A DNA stretch of 6,499 nt from PSRF01 sp035457105 (GTDB lineage Bacteria > Acidobacteriota > Blastocatellia > Pyrinomonadales > Pyrinomonadaceae): contig DATIBX010000671.1 of the NCBI GenBank assembly GCA_035457105.1, positions 1 through 6,499 on the forward strand. The letters are read 5' to 3'. This document shows positions 5,692 to 6,499 of the stretch, one piece after another (position 1 is the first letter of the stretch; each line of letters begins with the position of its first letter). Below the pieces are notes generated by a model that worked only from the letters and a program-made list of their open reading frames with translations, was not told the DNA's origin and made no database searches. Both the position numbers and the translations under genes were made by a program.

Positions 5692-5725
5692 AAAACAAAA
5701 ACCGCCCAAAAAACAGGCGGTTTTT
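5691..5725 (-). terminator. Intrinsic terminator after the E1-beta gene
   Basis: AAAAACCGCC (5697-5706) and GGCGGTTTTT (5716-5725) form a perfect 10-bp stem with a 9-nt loop. On the minus strand the hairpin is followed by further T (to 5691, one G within). It starts 24 bp after the E1-beta stop codon. The A/T flanks are nearly symmetrical, so it may stop plus-strand transcription too. Confidence 0.88.
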
Positions 5726-5749
5726 AACTTAAAGCGGTTCGAGTAGAAA

Positions 5750-6499
5750 TTAGTAGTTATTCAACTCAGCAATTGCTTTGGCCACATCTGTGACCTGCGG
5801 CAAGATTGCATCTTCTAATACTGGTGCGTAAGCGACGAAGGTGTCGAGGGCGCAGACGCGCTTAACTGGAGCGTCAAGATATTCAAATAGCTCACTTGAA
5901 ATGCGGGCAGCAATCTCGGCTCCATAACCAAACGACAGTGAGTCTTCATGCGCGACGATTACCCGGTTTGTCTTCTTAACTGAAGCAACAATCGACTCCC
6001 AGTCGTAAGGCATGAGACTACGAAGGTCTATGATCTCAACGCTAACACCATCTTGTTCAGCTTGTTTCGCCGCCACTAGCGAACGTTGCACGAGGGCTCC
6101 ATAAGTAATGATAGAGAGATTCGATCCCTCTTTAACGCGTTTCGCTTTACTGAACGGAATCATGAAGTTATCAGGTGGGTACTGAGACTTGTTGTAGGCC
6201 TGGCGATACAGATGTTTGTGTTCGAGAAACAAAACAGGATCATCACTGCGAATCGCCGTACGCAGCAGCCCGTTAGCATCCAGTGCATTCGAGGGATAGA
6301 TGACTCTCAGTCCAGGAATTTGCGTGAAGGTCGAAACCCCAGACTGAGAGTGGTACACAGCGCCGCCTTTTAAGTACCCGCCAATCGGCACTCGAATCAC
6401 GAGCGGTGCCTTCCATTCATTTCCCGAGCGCCAACGCAGTAAAGCGAGTTCATTTCTGATCTGATGCATCGCTGGCCAGATGTAATCAAAGAACTGTAT
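5750..6499 (-). CDS. Thiamine-diphosphate 2-oxoacid dehydrogenase E1 component, beta subunit/domain (5' end cut)
   Basis: The frame is open to the window's right edge; 249 C-terminal residues are visible. The start is IQFFDYIWPAM, which lies well inside the E1-beta pyrimidine-binding domain, so the ATG at 6469 is internal and roughly 80-90 residues of the beta part are missing. Visible residue 50 is the conserved active-site His of the YHSQSG motif that contacts the lipoyl substrate in pyruvate and branched-chain E1 enzymes. The transketolase C-terminal domain runs from about residue 125 (ITYGALVQRS, IDLRSLMPYDWE, HEDSLSFGYGAEIAARI) to the end. The enzyme decarboxylates a 2-oxoacid and passes the acyl group to lipoyl-E2 in the cytoplasm. 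The 'FFDYIWPAM' type fits the branched-chain or mixed 2-oxoacid group, and in some phyla it is fused to the alpha subunit; the window cannot show that. Substrate is undecided, so no symbol is given. Confidence 0.93.
   Translation of the reverse strand: MQFFDYIWPAMHQIRNELALLRWRSGNEWKAPLVIRVPIGGYLKGGAVYHSQSGVSTFTQIPGLRVIYPSNALDANGLLRTAIRSDDPVLFLEHKHLYRQAYNKSQYPPDNFMIPFSKAKRVKEGSNLSIITYGALVQRSLVAAKQAEQDGVSVEIIDLRSLMPYDWESIVASVKKTNRVIVAHEDSLSFGYGAEIAARISSELFEYLDAPVKRVCALDTFVAYAPVLEDAILPQVTDVAKAIAELNNY

Larger units (their letters stand above)
5371..5749. other. Intergenic region upstream of the secreted-protein gene
   Basis: No convincing intact gene is present between the E1-beta stop codon and the secreted-protein gene. 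In minus-strand order the region holds the E1 terminator (5691-5725), an AT-rich palindrome (5663-5691), an AT-rich stretch (about 5577-5660), a CACAGAG-type repeat (5539-5576) and a coding-like stretch ending in a stop at 5417. A promoter for the secreted-protein gene should lie here, but no -35/-10 pair is clear enough to name. Confidence 0.7.

Noticed and set aside
6467..6469. ATG as the start of the E1-beta gene
   Set aside because: The conserved E1-beta sequence continues in frame upstream (IQFFDYIWPA) to the window edge, so this Met is internal.

Overview
This 6.5 kb window looks like ordinary chromosome from a mid-GC, Gram-negative-type bacterium. An Acidobacteriota member, perhaps Blastocatellia, is my best guess. 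That guess rests on overall protein character: tandem M16 peptidases with an 'ELNGLSHLYEHMFF'-type zinc site, a trypsin-like/TPR fusion, and an E1-beta of the 'FFDYIWPAM' type. No marker gene is present, so the phylum call is inference.

Layout. Positions 3-2666 (+ strand) hold two adjacent M16 peptidase-family genes, 6 bp apart and surely one operon. The first runs off the left edge and keeps the zinc site. The second has lost the zinc site but keeps the C-terminal Arg/Tyr pair that the first has lost, so the two probably form one split-active-site heterodimer in the periplasm. Positions 2878-4005 (- strand, convergent) encode an exported trypsin-like serine protease with four TPRs. Positions 4405-5334 (- strand) encode a secreted protein of unknown function with an internally duplicated beta-rich domain, possibly distantly like the RskA C-terminal domain. 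It has a strong Shine-Dalgarno site and a clear intrinsic terminator. Positions 5750-6499 (- strand) are the 3' part of a thiamine-diphosphate 2-oxoacid dehydrogenase E1 beta subunit or domain, followed by its own intrinsic terminator.

The three longer spacers (2667-2877, 4006-4404, 5335-5749) are the least ordinary part. The first two carry degenerate arrays of 7-bp units (consensus near ATTTGAT, and TTTGGTC), in phase over about six units each. Two of these arrays share a G-rich flank on the minus strand. The third spacer carries a CACAGAG-type repeat. The roughly 120 bp before the protease gene are dense in short inverted repeats, including two mutually exclusive hairpins next to a U-run.

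Three of the four complete or near-complete gene units encode exported proteins: the M16 pair, the protease-TPR and the duplicated-domain protein. The window therefore reads as cell-envelope proteolysis and secretion functions next to a central-metabolism gene. I see no mobile element, CRISPR, RNA gene or defence system, and no clearly new multi-gene system. The best leads are the complementary M16 pair, the heptad repeat family and the duplicated secreted protein.
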